Shown one piece after another: positions 1 to 9,208 of a DNA stretch of 64,000 nt (position 1 is its first letter; each line of letters begins with the position of its first letter). Both the position numbers and the translations under genes were made by a program. This DNA comes from Beijerinckiaceae bacterium (GTDB lineage: Bacteria; Pseudomonadota; Alphaproteobacteria; Rhizobiales; Beijerinckiaceae): contig JAJPIC010000011.1 of assembly GCA_021324915.1 (NCBI GenBank), forward strand, positions 62,001-126,000, written 5' to 3'. The notes under the pieces were generated by a model that did no database searches, was not told the DNA's origin, and saw only the letters and a program-made list of their open reading frames with translations.

Positions 1-16
1 TGCTTTTGGCGCCTAG
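1..16 (+). other. 3' tail of an upstream gene, probably ccmB
   Basis: A TAG stop at 14-16 ends a reading frame entering from the left, and the ATG of ccmC follows with no gap. In cytochrome c maturation operons the gene before ccmC is usually ccmB. That identity is inferred from position only, since just four codons are visible. Confidence 0.35.
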
Positions 17-790
17 ATGAGAACGATGCCAAACTACGCCAATCCGGCCGAATTTCTTCGCCTTGCGCGCATTGCTGTCCCGGTGACCGCCGCGCTGACA
101 GGCGTTCTTTTTGCGGTTGGCCTCTATCTCGCCCTTTTCGATTCGCCGCCCGATTATCAGCAGGGCGAGACGGTGCGGATCATGTATCTGCATGTCCCCT
201 CCGCCTGGATGGCGATGTTCGTCTATATCGTGATGTGCTCGGCGGCGCTCGGCACGCTGGTGTGGCGCCATCCGCTCGCCGACGCGGCCCAGAAGGCCGC
301 CGCACCGCTCGGCGCGGGATTTACCTTCCTCTGCCTCATGACCGGCTCGCTCTGGGGCAAGCCGATGTGGGGCACGTGGTGGGTCTGGGACGCGCGGCTC
401 ACCTCCGTCTTCGTGCTGTTCCTCATCTATCTCGGGATCATCGCGCTCTGGCAGGTGGTCGAGGATCAAGGCAAGGCCGCCCGGCTCGTCGCGATCTTCA
501 CCCTCGTGGGTGGCGTCAATATTCCCATCATCAAATTCTCGGTCGATTGGTGGAATACGCTGCATCAATCGGCCTCCGTCTTCCGCCTGGGCGGCCCGAC
601 GATTGCGATGTCGATGCTCTGGCCGCTGCTCATCATGGCGCTCGCCTATACGAGCCTGTTCCTCACCCTCCACATGATGGCGATCCGCAACGAGATCCTG
701 CGCCGGCGCATCAAGCGTCTCGCGATGATCGCGGCGGCAGAAGGCGAAGCCGCGCCGGTCGCCGGCATTTTCCCCGAGCCAGCCGAATGA
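17..790 (+). CDS. ccmC: Haem exporter subunit CcmC
   Basis: Inner-membrane component of cytochrome c maturation system I, which presents haem to the chaperone CcmE in the periplasm. The 257-residue protein is of normal family length and has six hydrophobic segments. The tryptophan-rich haem-handling signature WWVWDARLTS lies at 121-130, flanked by the two conserved periplasmic histidines H59 and H183. The start at 17 abuts the preceding stop; an in-frame ATG at 26 is possible. Its stop overlaps ccmD in an ATGA, so ccmC, ccmD and ccmG form one operon. Confidence 0.95.
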   Translation: MRTMPNYANPAEFLRLARIAVPVTAALTGVLFAVGLYLALFDSPPDYQQGETVRIMYLHVPSAWMAMFVYIVMCSAALGTLVWRHPLADAAQKAAAPLGAGFTFLCLMTGSLWGKPMWGTWWVWDARLTSVFVLFLIYLGIIALWQVVEDQGKAARLVAIFTLVGGVNIPIIKFSVDWWNTLHQSASVFRLGGPTIAMSMLWPLLIMALAYTSLFLTLHMMAIRNEILRRRIKRLAMIAAAEGEAAPVAGIFPEPAE

Positions 791-954
791 TGCGCGATCC
801 GAATTTCGGCTTTGTGCTTGCGGCCTATTGTGTCGCGGCTTTCGTGGTCATCGGAATGATCGCAGGCACGCTTCTCGACTATGCGGCGCTCAAGAAAAGC
901 CTGGCGCGGCTCTCGGCGCGCACCGGCCGCGCCGTCGACGATGGGCAGAAATGA
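787..954 (+). CDS. ccmD: Haem exporter protein CcmD
   Basis: Small single-pass membrane protein of about 55 residues that helps release holo-CcmE from the CcmABC complex. The hydrophobic span covers about residues 8-30 and is followed by a basic tail containing AALKKSLARL, the usual CcmD layout. It overlaps the end of ccmC by 4 bp (ATGA), and a second ATG follows at 790. Identification rests on position between ccmC and ccmG, size and topology, since the family is poorly conserved. Confidence 0.85.
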   Translation: MMRDPNFGFVLAAYCVAAFVVIGMIAGTLLDYAALKKSLARLSARTGRAVDDGQK

Positions 955-973
955 GCATCGGATCCGACAACCG

Positions 974-1570
974 ATGAGCGAGACGAGCCTTCAGCCGAAG
1001 TCCGAGCCGAGATCGCGCTCGTGGCTTATCTTCCTGCCTTTTCTTCTCTTTGCCGCTGTCGCGCTCCTCTTCTTTGTCCGGCTCTTCGCCGGCGATGTGA
1101 CGCGCCTGCCTTCTGCGCTGATCGGCAAGCAGGTCCCGCAATTCGTGCTCCCGCCGGTGACGGGCCTCGCCTCGCGCCCGGGCCTGTCGGACCAGGATAT
1201 GAAACAGGGCGGCGTGACGATCCTCAATGTCTTCGCGTCCTGGTGCGTGCCCTGCCACCAGGAAGCCGCCTTTCTTCTTGCCTTGGCGGAAGACGATCAT
1301 CTGGCCGAAGAGGGCGTGCGGATCTATGGGCTCGCCTACAAGGATTCGGCGGAAAATATCCGGCGCTTTTTGAACGAGAGCGGCGATCCTTTCGCGCGGG
1401 TGGGACTCGACGAGCTCGGCCGCACGGCAATCGATTTCGGCGTCTATGGCGTGCCCGAGACCTTTATTGTGAAAGGCGACGGGACGATTGCCTTCAAATA
1501 TGTCGGGCCGCTCAGCCAGGACGTCTTGCGCGACACGATCCTGCCGGAGATCGAGAAGGCGCGGCGTTAG
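974..1570 (+). CDS. ccmG: Thiol:disulfide interchange protein CcmG (DsbE)
   Basis: Membrane-anchored periplasmic thioredoxin that keeps apocytochrome c cysteines reduced for haem ligation. A single N-terminal anchor (about residues 17-37) precedes a thioredoxin fold with the active-site motif WCVPC (C91, C94) and the cis-proline loop GVPET (P161). The ATG at 974 is the first in-frame start after ccmD that leaves a normal family length (198 aa). The operon appears to end here; a repeat-containing gap and a convergent gene follow. Confidence 0.93.
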   Translation: MSETSLQPKSEPRSRSWLIFLPFLLFAAVALLFFVRLFAGDVTRLPSALIGKQVPQFVLPPVTGLASRPGLSDQDMKQGGVTILNVFASWCVPCHQEAAFLLALAEDDHLAEEGVRIYGLAYKDSAENIRRFLNESGDPFARVGLDELGRTAIDFGVYGVPETFIVKGDGTIAFKYVGPLSQDVLRDTILPEIEKARR

Positions 1571-1732
1571 GGAGCGCTTTTCACTCTCCTTGCTTGAATG
1601 AAGCTGTGGCAGCCCGGATACTCAAACGTCAGTTGCGCGCGCATGACGTGCACAGAACATGCCTAAGGAAATTCTCCCCCAAGATCAAAACGGAATGCCT
1701 AGGAGCACTCGCATTCCTTTAAGCAGTCGCCT

Positions 1733-1816
1733 TCCCCCTGGATCCCGGATCTTCGCCGGCTTCGCGGGCTCGTCCCGGAAAGTGAGGCTTCCCCTCTCCC
1801 CGTTTGCGGGGGAGGG
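1733..1816. repeat. Intergenic palindromic repeat copies
   Basis: Between convergent ccmG and the YeiH-type gene lie two repeat-like units. One is a CCTGGATCCCGG...GTCCCGGAAAG unit at about 1736-1786, related to the element at 56143-56186. The other is a CTCTCCCCGTTTGCGGGGGAG palindrome-like unit at about 1794-1814, related to the one near 13643. The rest of 1571-1818 shows nothing recognisable. Confidence 0.55.
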
Positions 1817-1818
1817 AC

Positions 1819-2832
1819 TCACATCGTCATCTTGACCAGCATGAAGCTGAAGCAGGCGATGAACAGGAACGCCGCCAAGCCGAGAAATAGAGGGCGCAAA
1901 CCCTTCGCCGCCAGTTTGCGGATGTCCGTTTCGAGCCCCATAGCGGCGAGCGCCATGCAAAGCAGGAATGTCGTCGCGGGCACGATGAAGGCCTTGATGC
2001 TTTGGGGCACCGTGACGATGCTGTTCAGCCCGACGAGCGCGACGAAGCCGAGGACGAACCAGGGCATCGGCGCCTTGGAGTGCCCGCGTGCGCCGGCGCG
2101 CGCGACGCCGAGCACAATGACGAAGGGCGCCAGCATCGCCACGCGCGAGAGTTTGGCGATCGTGCCGAAATCGCCAGCCGACTTGCCGTCTTGAAAGGCG
2201 GCGGCGACGACCTGCGCGATCTCGTGGATCGAAGCGCCGGCCCAAAGCCCATAGGCGCGCGGCGCGAGGTGCAGCAGGCCCGGCAGAAGCGGATAGAGAA
2301 ACATCGCCGCCGAGCCGAAGACGGTGACGCAGGCGACCGCATAAGCGACGTCCTCGTCGTGCGCCTGCGTGACCGTATTCGTCGCGATCACCGCCGAGGC
2401 GCCGCAGATCGACGTGCCGGCGGCGATCAATTCGGCGAGCTTGCGCTCGACGCCGAGCCGGGCGCCGAGCCATGTGGTGAAGATCACCGTTGCGGTCAGC
2501 GTGAGCGCAATGACGCCCAATCCGGTCGCGCCGACTTCGCGCACCTGTTCGAGAGTCAATTGCAGGCCGAGAAGAATGATCGCGAGGCGCAGCACGCGGC
2601 GGAGCGAGAAGGCAACGCCTGGCTTGGCGCTCCGCGGCGTGCCGACGAGGTTGTGAAAAGCGATTCCGATGATGATCGCCAGGATCATTGGACTGAGCGC
2701 TGAAAGTCCCGGCAGCGCATGGAGCGTGAAAGCGCCTGCTGCGACCGTGGCCGTCAGCAGGAGGCCGGGAACGCCCTCCACGCGGCGCAGGCGGGGAGTT
2801 GCGGCAGGCACAGGAAGGCCGGAAAGGGTCAT
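1819..2832 (-). CDS. YeiH/UPF0324 family membrane protein
   Basis: A 337-residue polytopic inner-membrane protein of the UPF0324 (YeiH, PSE) family of putative permeases. About ten hydrophobic segments are visible, with the family motif [10 protein letters not shown] near the middle and [14 protein letters not shown] further on. The start is supported by an AGGAG sequence upstream of the ATG. The substrate is not established; some relatives have been linked to sulfur compounds, but nothing in the neighbourhood supports that here. It is convergent with the ccm operon. Confidence 0.88.
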   Translation of the reverse strand: MTLSGLPVPAATPRLRRVEGVPGLLLTATVAAGAFTLHALPGLSALSPMILAIIIGIAFHNLVGTPRSAKPGVAFSLRRVLRLAIILLGLQLTLEQVREVGATGLGVIALTLTATVIFTTWLGARLGVERKLAELIAAGTSICGASAVIATNTVTQAHDEDVAYAVACVTVFGSAAMFLYPLLPGLLHLAPRAYGLWAGASIHEIAQVVAAAFQDGKSAGDFGTIAKLSRVAMLAPFVIVLGVARAGARGHSKAPMPWFVLGFVALVGLNSIVTVPQSIKAFIVPATTFLLCMALAAMGLETDIRKLAAKGLRPLFLGLAAFLFIACFSFMLVKMTM

Positions 2833-2930
2833 GGCTCGGCTCCTCGAAAGCGCGCCCGAGCCATCTCATGGATCGATAGATCGATCCAATTCATAATTTG
2901 TGCTGAAATGATCTTATATTCAGAACGCTC

Positions 2931-3704
2931 TTACGGATCGTCGGTGGCGCGTGCCCTGGCGGTAAGTTCGATCAATGTCTGGCGGAGCTCCGTGCCATTC
3001 GTGACAGGCCGCGGAAAAGCGAGCCGCAAGATCGCAGATCCATTGCCGAGATCGATTCCCTCCGGGTCGAGGCCGATCGCGCGCCATTGTCCGCCGCCCC
3101 GATCGCCCGCAGGCTCCGCAATGGAGGCGAGCAAGGGTGGCACGTCGGGATGATCGGTATTGATGTGAGCGACAGCCTCCGACTCGAGCGTGGCGACCGG
3201 CTCCTTTTCTTGCGTGCGTATCTCATCGGCGCTGAGCGAGGCAGCACGTCCGAACCCGCCGTTCAAATGCGCCTCTTCCATCGTCACTTCGAAAAATGCG
3301 AAGTCGGGAAAATCAGCATAGAGCGCCGATTTCGGGTGACGCGCGAGAAAGCGCGCGCGCAGAACCGCGCGCCGGCCAGACGCATCGGCGCGCTCGGCGC
3401 GGCCCAGAATCGTCAGGCGCGGATGCGCCAAAGGATCGCCGCGGCCGGGCGCATAAAAAAGCAGCGAAAGACGTGGATCTGCGGCCAAGTGACGGCGATG
3501 CGCGGCGAGTTCGGAAAGCAGGAGAATCGGGTTGCCGTTGAACGCCGTGGCGACATTCACGAGCGTCGCAAAGGGCTGTCCGGATCCCGGAACAAGGGTT
3601 GCGAGCGCCGCGGAACGCGTGGTCCGCAATAAGAGCTTGGCTTCGCCCACCGCATCGAATTTCGCGGCTTCGTTGCGTGAATCTGCTGGATCGAATGCGG
3701 CCAT
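2931..3704 (-). CDS. HugZ-like haem-binding protein (split-barrel plus DUF2470)
   Basis: The N-terminal part (about residues 15-150) is a pyridoxamine-5'-phosphate-oxidase-like flavin-type split barrel (TTRSAALATLV, NPILLLSELA). The C-terminal part (about 165-250) matches DUF2470, with the conserved HINTDHPD. This architecture is that of the HugZ/HutZ family, involved in haem iron use or haem degradation. A role in haem metabolism is inferred from the family; there is no haem-uptake locus nearby. It is divergent from chvI across a 267-bp gap that holds a TATAAT-like sequence at 3790-3795 readable on either strand. Confidence 0.82.
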   Translation of the reverse strand: MAAFDPADSRNEAAKFDAVGEAKLLLRTTRSAALATLVPGSGQPFATLVNVATAFNGNPILLLSELAAHRRHLAADPRLSLLFYAPGRGDPLAHPRLTILGRAERADASGRRAVLRARFLARHPKSALYADFPDFAFFEVTMEEAHLNGGFGRAASLSADEIRTQEKEPVATLESEAVAHINTDHPDVPPLLASIAEPAGDRGGGQWRAIGLDPEGIDLGNGSAILRLAFPRPVTNGTELRQTLIELTARARATDDP

Positions 3705-3971
3705 AAGCGGACGTTTTCCCGTATAAAGCGGGCATTTTTCCCGGACAAAGTGCCAGAATTGAACCGCGCAGGCTAGATTCCCCTATCATTATAATGGTAT
3801 GCGTAATCTTGCGAGTCGAGCTAGGTCACATTTCGGCCGTCAAGCTCGGTTTCGCTCGCTCCACCGTGCGCCGACTGCCCCCCGGTCCTGCGCACGCGCA
3901 GTTCATGTGCCGACGATCGCACCACTGCCGGGGTCCGAGAAGCCTCGTGGCTTACCAGGTTAGGAGTCTTG

Positions 3972-4667
3972 ATGCCAACGATCGCCCTGGTCGATGATGA
4001 CCGAAACATTCTCACCTCAGTTTCCATCGCCCTCGAAGGAGAGGGTTATCGCGTGCAGACCTATACGGACGGGTCGACCGCACTCGACGGATTGAAGACC
4101 AATCCGCCCGATCTTGCCATTTTCGATATCAAGATGCCGCGCATGGACGGCATGGAATTGCTGCGCCGCCTGCGGCAGAAGTCCGATCTGCCGGTGATCT
4201 TTCTCACGTCCAAGGACGAGGAAATCGACGAATTGTTCGGCCTCAAAATGGGTGCCGACGATTTCATCCGCAAACCCTTTTCGCAGCGCCTTCTCGTCGA
4301 GCGCGTGCGCGCCATCCTGCGCCGGGCCAACCCCAAGGAAGCGGCGGCGCAAAAGGAATCGGAAGCCAAGATCCTCGAGCGCGGACTGCTCAAGATGGAT
4401 CCGGAGCGCCACACCTGCACCTGGAAGGGCGAAGGCGTGACGCTCACCGTCACCGAATTCCTCATCCTCCAGGCGCTCGCCACGCGCCCCGGAGTCGTCA
4501 AGAGCCGCAATGCTCTGATGGACGCCGCCTATGACGATCAAGTTTATGTCGACGACCGCACCATCGACAGTCACATCAAGAGACTGCGCAAGAAGTTCAA
4601 GGCCGTCGACGACGAATTCGAGATGATCGAGACCCTCTACGGCGTTGGCTATCGCTTCAAGGAATAG
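3972..4667 (+). CDS. chvI: Response regulator ChvI
   Basis: OmpR-type DNA-binding response regulator of the ChvG-ChvI system, which in Rhizobiales responds to acidity or envelope stress and controls host-association and envelope genes. The receiver domain shows the acidic pocket D8-D10, phosphoacceptor D52 (FDIKMP) and K101 (RKPFS). The C-terminal winged helix (about 135-230) ends in YGVGYRFKE. The ATG at 3972 is preceded by a TAGGAG ribosome site; a TTG at 3969 is less likely. chvG follows after 79 bp. Confidence 0.95.
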   Translation: MPTIALVDDDRNILTSVSIALEGEGYRVQTYTDGSTALDGLKTNPPDLAIFDIKMPRMDGMELLRRLRQKSDLPVIFLTSKDEEIDELFGLKMGADDFIRKPFSQRLLVERVRAILRRANPKEAAAQKESEAKILERGLLKMDPERHTCTWKGEGVTLTVTEFLILQALATRPGVVKSRNALMDAAYDDQVYVDDRTIDSHIKRLRKKFKAVDDEFEMIETLYGVGYRFKE

Positions 4668-4746
4668 AAAGCGCGCGCGGGGCGAGACACCCCGTGATCG
4701 AACGAAGCTTCACGCATTCCGCGGCAGCATAGCAACGAGAGGCTGA

Positions 4747-6582
4747 ATGAGCGTCGAAGCGCGGGAAGAGGCCCGGTTCGAGAGGACGATCGGCACGCGG
4801 CGCAGAACGCGTGCAATGCGGCGCATTCTCGGCTGGCGATTCATGCGGCGCCTGCATGCGCTCGAACATGCCGTCGCCGCGCGCCTGTCTTCTTCGCTCA
4901 CGCGGCGCATCGTCGTCCTCAATCTCGGCGGCCTCGTCGCCCTGCTGGTCGGCTTTCTCTACCTCAACCAGTTCCGCGAGGGCCTGATCGACGCCCGCGT
5001 GCAGAGCCTGCAGACGCAGGGCGAGATCATCGCCGCGGCAATCGCCGCTTCGGCAACGGTCGATACGGACTCGATCACCATCGATCCCGAAAAGCTTCTG
5101 CAGCTCGCGCCGGGCGAGAGTTCCGACGTGACCGACGAGAGCCGGCCTTCGATCGAATTCTCGATCAATCCCGACCGGATCGGACCGGTGCTGCGCCGCC
5201 TCGTCTCGCCGACGAGGACGCGCGCGAGGATCTATGACAGCGACGGCTATCTGCTGCTCGATTCGCGTGCGCTGATCGACCGCGCCAATATCCTGCACCA
5301 GGATCTGCCGCCGGCGCAGGGCGATGATTCGCCCACCTCGTTCCTCGAGCGCGCGTGGAACGCGGTGAAGGACCGGCTCAGCCACAATGATCTGCCGCTC
5401 TATCAAGATATCGGCCTTGCCAACGGCAGAGCCTATCCGGAGGTGGCGCGCGCTTTGACAGGCACCGCGCAATCCATTGTCCGCGTCAATGCCAAGGGCG
5501 AGACGATCGTCTCGGTGGCGGTGCCGATCGAGCTCCTGCGGACCGTGCGGGGCGCGCTGCTTCTTTCGACCCGCGGCGGCGACATTGATGCGATCATCAA
5601 TTCTGAACGCTGGGCGATCATCCGGATCTTCCTCGTTTCGGCGGCGATCATGCTGCTTCTCTCTTTCTTCCTGGCCGGGACGATCGCCGGGCCGATGCAT
5701 CGGCTCGCGGATGCCGCGGAGCGGGTTCGCCGCGGCATCAAATCGCGGCAGGAGATTCCCGATTTCACCTATCGCTCCGATGAGATCGGCCACCTTTCCG
5801 GCGCGCTGCGCGATATGACACGCGCTCTTTACAACCGTATCGAGGCGATCGAGAGCTTCGCCGCGGATGTCGCGCATGAATTGAAGAACCCGCTCACGTC
5901 GTTGCGGAGCGCGGTCGAGACTCTGCCGATCGCGCGGTCGGAAGAATCGCAGCAGCGGCTTCTCGCCATCATCAAACATGACGTGCGCCGGCTCGACCGA
6001 CTGATCAGCGACATATCGGACGCTTCGCGGCTCGATGCCGAGCTCGCCCGCGCGGATATGGCGCCGATCGACCTCGCCCGCATTCTCGGCACAGTGGTCT
6101 CGATCGGCAACCATCTCGAGCACGACGGAATTCGGGTCACGCTCGACATCGCGTCGAATTGGCCGAACGAAGAAGCGCGCAAGAACGGCTTCAGGATCAT
6201 GGGCCACGATTCGCGCTTGGGTCAGGTGTTCAACAATCTCATCGACAATGCGAAATCGTTTTCGAAGCCGGACGGCAGCGTGCGCATCACGCTGCGCCCC
6301 GCCAAGGGCGGCTTCGACAACGGTCCGGCGGTCGATGGTTTCGAGACAATTGTCGACGATGACGGACCCGGCATTCCGGCCGATGCTTTCGAGCGCATTT
6401 TCGAGCGCTTCTATACCGACCGGCCGTGCCAAGGCTTCGGGCAGAACTCGGGCCTCGGACTTTCGATCTCCCGACAGATCATCGAGGCACATGGCGGGCG
6501 CATCCGCGCGATGAACCGGACCACGAAAGACGGCCAGGTTCTCGGCGCCCGTTTCATCGTCTGGCTGCGGGCCGCCAGGTGA
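4747..6582 (+). CDS. chvG: Sensor histidine kinase ChvG (ExoS)
   Basis: Membrane sensor kinase partner of ChvI. The 611 residues comprise a basic N-terminal tail, TM1 (about 55-74), a periplasmic sensor region of about 215 residues, TM2 (about 291-312), a HAMP linker, the H-box ADVAHELKNPLTS with H377 as phosphorylation site, and an HATPase domain with N, G1 (DDGPGIP) and G2 (GLGLSIS) boxes. In several Rhizobiales the periplasmic regulator ExoR inhibits this kinase; ExoR is not in the window. hprK follows within 10 bp, implying co-transcription. Confidence 0.95.
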   Translation: MSVEAREEARFERTIGTRRRTRAMRRILGWRFMRRLHALEHAVAARLSSSLTRRIVVLNLGGLVALLVGFLYLNQFREGLIDARVQSLQTQGEIIAAAIAASATVDTDSITIDPEKLLQLAPGESSDVTDESRPSIEFSINPDRIGPVLRRLVSPTRTRARIYDSDGYLLLDSRALIDRANILHQDLPPAQGDDSPTSFLERAWNAVKDRLSHNDLPLYQDIGLANGRAYPEVARALTGTAQSIVRVNAKGETIVSVAVPIELLRTVRGALLLSTRGGDIDAIINSERWAIIRIFLVSAAIMLLLSFFLAGTIAGPMHRLADAAERVRRGIKSRQEIPDFTYRSDEIGHLSGALRDMTRALYNRIEAIESFAADVAHELKNPLTSLRSAVETLPIARSEESQQRLLAIIKHDVRRLDRLISDISDASRLDAELARADMAPIDLARILGTVVSIGNHLEHDGIRVTLDIASNWPNEEARKNGFRIMGHDSRLGQVFNNLIDNAKSFSKPDGSVRITLRPAKGGFDNGPAVDGFETIVDDDGPGIPADAFERIFERFYTDRPCQGFGQNSGLGLSISRQIIEAHGGRIRAMNRTTKDGQVLGARFIVWLRAAR

Positions 6583-6592
6583 GCCGGCGAAA

Positions 6593-7060
6593 GTGAGCGA
6601 GCCCCCAGGATCGATCTCCCTTCACGCGAGCGCCGTCGTCATTGGTGAAGCCGCAATCCTGATCCGCGGCGCATCGGGCGCGGGCAAAAGCAGCTTGGCT
6701 CTGGGCCTGATCACCGCCGCGGAACGGGCGGGGCGTTTCGCCCGGCTCGTCGGCGATGATCGGATCGAGCTTGCCGCCCGCAATGGGCGGCTCGTCGCTT
6801 GGGGCCATGCGCGCATTGGCGGCATGGTCGAACGGCGTGGGCAAGGCATTCTTCAGATGGATTATGAGCCGGCGGCGATCGTGCGGCTCGTCGTGGACAT
6901 TCTCGGGCTGGCTGAAGCCAAGCGTTTTCCCGAGGAAATGGACGATCGGATTACGTTATGCGGCATTGATTTGCCGCTCATTTCTCTGCTCAAGGACACG
7001 TCTGCCTATGATTCGGCGCTCGTCGTCCTCGCCCGCCTTCGCCAGGATGAGGCAATCTGA
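6593..7060 (+). CDS. hprK: Short HPr kinase/phosphorylase HprK
   Basis: A 155-residue alphaproteobacterial HprK lacking the N-terminal domain of the Gram-positive enzyme. It phosphorylates, and probably dephosphorylates, the regulatory serine of HPr. The P-loop GASGAGKSS is at 26-34. A GTG start is used, 10 bp after chvG. Lying between chvG and the EIIA/HPr genes it is part of a conserved unit linking the ChvG/ChvI system with the regulatory PTS. Confidence 0.92.
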   Translation: MSEPPGSISLHASAVVIGEAAILIRGASGAGKSSLALGLITAAERAGRFARLVGDDRIELAARNGRLVAWGHARIGGMVERRGQGILQMDYEPAAIVRLVVDILGLAEAKRFPEEMDDRITLCGIDLPLISLLKDTSAYDSALVVLARLRQDEAI

Positions 7061-7286
7061 CGCACCGGCCTGTCATTTCGCTTGCGAATTCCACCGCAAC
7101 GCACAAAATGGCGCCCCTACTGAGCGTCAGGCCGAGGACTCCGGTTTTGCCTCCGCAATCGGAATTTTACGCAAATGTGGTGGAAATTGAGTCCGGCATT
7201 AACCCTGCCGGTGTCCGCCGCTGGCGTGACTGCTGATTTGTCAGCACCGAATGCGCACGGAGTTGCCGAATGAACCGGTGCCTTAA

Positions 7287-7688
7287 ATGATTGGAATGGT
7301 CCTCGTGACCCATGGTGATCTGGCCCGGGAATTCCGGGCGGCACTCGAACATGTCGTCGGGCCGCAGAAACAGATCGCTACAATCTCGATCGGTCCCGAG
7401 GACGACATGGAACAACGCCGCAAAGAGATTCTCGCGGCGATCAAACATGTCGACAGCGGGGTCGGCGTCGTGGTGTTAACCGATATGTTCGGCGGCACGC
7501 CGTCCAATCTCGCCATCTCGGTGATGAACGGCGGCCATGTCGAGGTCGTGGCCGGCATCAATCTGCCGATGCTCATCAAGCTCGCCTCTATTCGCGATGC
7601 AACGAGTCTCGAACAGGCCGTATTGCAGGCCCAGGACGCCGGCCGCAAATATATTTACGTTGCAAGTCGCATACTCGGCGGGAAATGA
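7287..7688 (+). CDS. PTS EIIA component, mannose type
   Basis: A 133-residue EIIA-Man family protein with the phospho-accepting histidine H9 in LVTHGDLA. It accepts phosphate from HPr. No EIIB, EIIC or EIID permease is nearby, so it likely acts in the regulatory PTS (often called ManX/EIIA-Man in Rhizobiales) rather than in sugar uptake. The 226-bp gap after hprK may hold its own promoter. It overlaps ptsH by 4 bp (ATGA), so the two are translationally coupled. Confidence 0.93.
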   Translation: MIGMVLVTHGDLAREFRAALEHVVGPQKQIATISIGPEDDMEQRRKEILAAIKHVDSGVGVVVLTDMFGGTPSNLAISVMNGGHVEVVAGINLPMLIKLASIRDATSLEQAVLQAQDAGRKYIYVASRILGGK

Positions 7689-7999
7689 ACCAAAGCGCTG
7701 CGCAAGCTGAGAATCGCAAGGAAGATGGCACGCTCACCCGCGATCTTGCCATCCTGAACCGGCGCGGCCTGCACGCGCGGGCGACCGCCAAGCTCGTTCA
7801 ATGTATCGAGGGCTTCGATGCGCAGGTTACCGTAAGCCGGTGCGGCGAGACGGTCGGCGGCACCTCGATCATGGGCATATTGACGCTCGGCGCCGGCGTC
7901 GGCTCGACGATCACCGTCACGGCCCAGGGGCGTGAAGCTTCGCAAGTTCTCGACGCGATCGAGGCCCTCGTCGGCGAGAAATTCGGCGAAGAGGATTGA
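7685..7999 (+). CDS. ptsH: Phosphocarrier protein HPr
   Basis: A 104-residue HPr with an N-terminal extension of about 18 residues relative to the E. coli protein. The EI-dependent phosphorylation site is H30 in NRRGLHARA, and the serine targeted by HprK is S61 in GGTSIMGILTL. Both are intact, so this HPr can carry either phosphate. The next gene starts inside its stop (TGATG). Confidence 0.95.
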   Translation: MNQSAAQAENRKEDGTLTRDLAILNRRGLHARATAKLVQCIEGFDAQVTVSRCGETVGGTSIMGILTLGAGVGSTITVTAQGREASQVLDAIEALVGEKFGEED

Positions 8000-8418
8000 T
8001 GCGCCAGGCGCTTCATCGCCTCGTCATCCCGACGCAAGGCAAAGGCCTCGTCGAGATCACCGAACCCGTATGCGAATGGCTCGCGAACCAGTCGATCGCG
8101 ACCGGCCTTCTTACGCTCTTCTGCCGCCACACGTCGGCTTCGCTGCTGATCCAGGAAAACGCCGATCCCGACGTGCGTACCGATCTGACCTCCTTCTTCG
8201 AAAAGCTCGCGCCCGAGGGCCGCGGGCTTTACGTGCACGAGACCGAGGGACCCGACGATATGCCGGCCCATATTCGTGCCGCGCTCACGCAGACGCAGGT
8301 TTCGATTCCGGTCGAATCGGGCCGCATGCTCCTCGGCACCTGGCAGGGGATCTACCTTTTCGAACATCGCCGCGCGCCGCATCGGCGCGAGGTCGTGCTG
8401 CATTTGCTTGGGGAGTGA
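7999..8418 (+). CDS. YjbQ/UPF0047 family protein
   Basis: A 139-residue protein of the UPF0047 (YjbQ) family, with the conserved CRHTSASLLIQENADPDV and a C-terminal FEHRRAPHRREV. Members have weak thiamine-phosphate-synthase activity in vitro, but the physiological role is not settled. The ATG at 7999 shares bases with the ptsH stop; a TTG three bases earlier is also possible. Many Rhizobiales have ahcY after ptsH; this gene takes that place. The next gene, trmD, is convergent. Confidence 0.85.
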   Translation: MRQALHRLVIPTQGKGLVEITEPVCEWLANQSIATGLLTLFCRHTSASLLIQENADPDVRTDLTSFFEKLAPEGRGLYVHETEGPDDMPAHIRAALTQTQVSIPVESGRMLLGTWQGIYLFEHRRAPHRREVVLHLLGE

Positions 8419-8448
8419 CCGGCCGCTTGCGGCACTTTTCTCAAGACC

Positions 8449-8508
8449 TGATGTGGCCCCTCATCCGACCCGCTCGGGGTACCTTCCCCGACAAGGGGGA
8501 GAAGCTTC
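8449..8508. repeat. Intergenic repeat-like element between yjbQ and trmD
   Basis: The gap between the convergent genes contains CTCATCCGACCCGCTCGGGG followed by CCTTCCCCGACAAGGGGGAG. The second part is an imperfect inverted repeat of the same general kind as the units near 1794 and 13643. No strong terminator with a T-tract is visible. Confidence 0.4.
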
Positions 8509-9207
8509 TTATTCCTTCTTCTTCGTATGGCCCCGCAGCAAGTCCGGCCGGCGCGCTCTGGTGAGCGCCAAAGCCTGCTCCTTTCGCCAGGCGGCGATCT
8601 TCGCGTGATCGCCGGAGAGCAGAATATCGGGAATCGCGCGCCCCTCGAAGACGCGCGGGCGCGTGTAATGGGGATATTCGAGCAAGCCTTGTTCGAAACT
8701 CTCGTCGGTGCCCGATTCCGCTTTGCCCATCACACCGGGGATGAGCCGCACGACAGCATCGATGAGAACCATGGCGGCCAGCTCGCCGCCGGAGAGCACA
8801 TAATCGCCGATCGAAACCTCTGCGAGATGTCGCGCCTCGATCACCCGTTCGTCCACGCCTTCGAACCGTCCGCAGATCAGAATCGCGCCTTCGCCGCGGC
8901 TCAAGTCGCGTGCCTCGGGCTGCGCAAATTTCCGCCCGCGGGGGCTTAAAAGAAGCCGCGGCCGCCGGTCTTCCGGCGCCAGATTCGCATCGAGGCTTGC
9001 AGCAAGAACGTCGGCACGCATGACCATGCCCGCGCCCCCGCCCGCCGGCGTGTCATCGACGCTGCGATGGCGCCCAAGCCCATGCGCGCGAATGTCGACC
9101 GCCTCTAACTCCCATAGACCGCGCGCGAGAGCGTCGCCGGCAAGCGAAGCGCCGAGTGGCCCCGGAAACATCTCGGGAAACAGCGTGAAGACCGTCGCCC
9201 GCCACAT
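8509..9207 (-). CDS. trmD: tRNA (guanine-N1-)-methyltransferase TrmD
   Basis: Methylates G37 of tRNAs next to the anticodon, preventing +1 frameshifting. The 232-residue protein carries the SPOUT trefoil-knot signature ([26 protein letters not shown]) and [12 protein letters not shown] near the N-terminus. It starts one base after the rimM stop, in the conserved order ffh-rpsP-rimM-trmD. The usual next gene, rplS, is not present. Confidence 0.96.
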   Translation of the reverse strand: MWRATVFTLFPEMFPGPLGASLAGDALARGLWELEAVDIRAHGLGRHRSVDDTPAGGGAGMVMRADVLAASLDANLAPEDRRPRLLLSPRGRKFAQPEARDLSRGEGAILICGRFEGVDERVIEARHLAEVSIGDYVLSGGELAAMVLIDAVVRLIPGVMGKAESGTDESFEQGLLEYPHYTRPRVFEGRAIPDILLSGDHAKIAAWRKEQALALTRARRPDLLRGHTKKKE

Positions 9208-9208
9208 A

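Noticed and set aside
3759-3795. TTGAAC ... TATAAT as a chvI promoter
   Set aside because: The spacer would be 25 bp, too long for a sigma-70 promoter, and the TATAAT is palindromic so direction is ambiguous.
8422-8440. Hairpin plus ACTTTTCTC after yjbQ as a terminator
   Set aside because: The stem is only four to five base pairs with a minimal loop, too weak to call.
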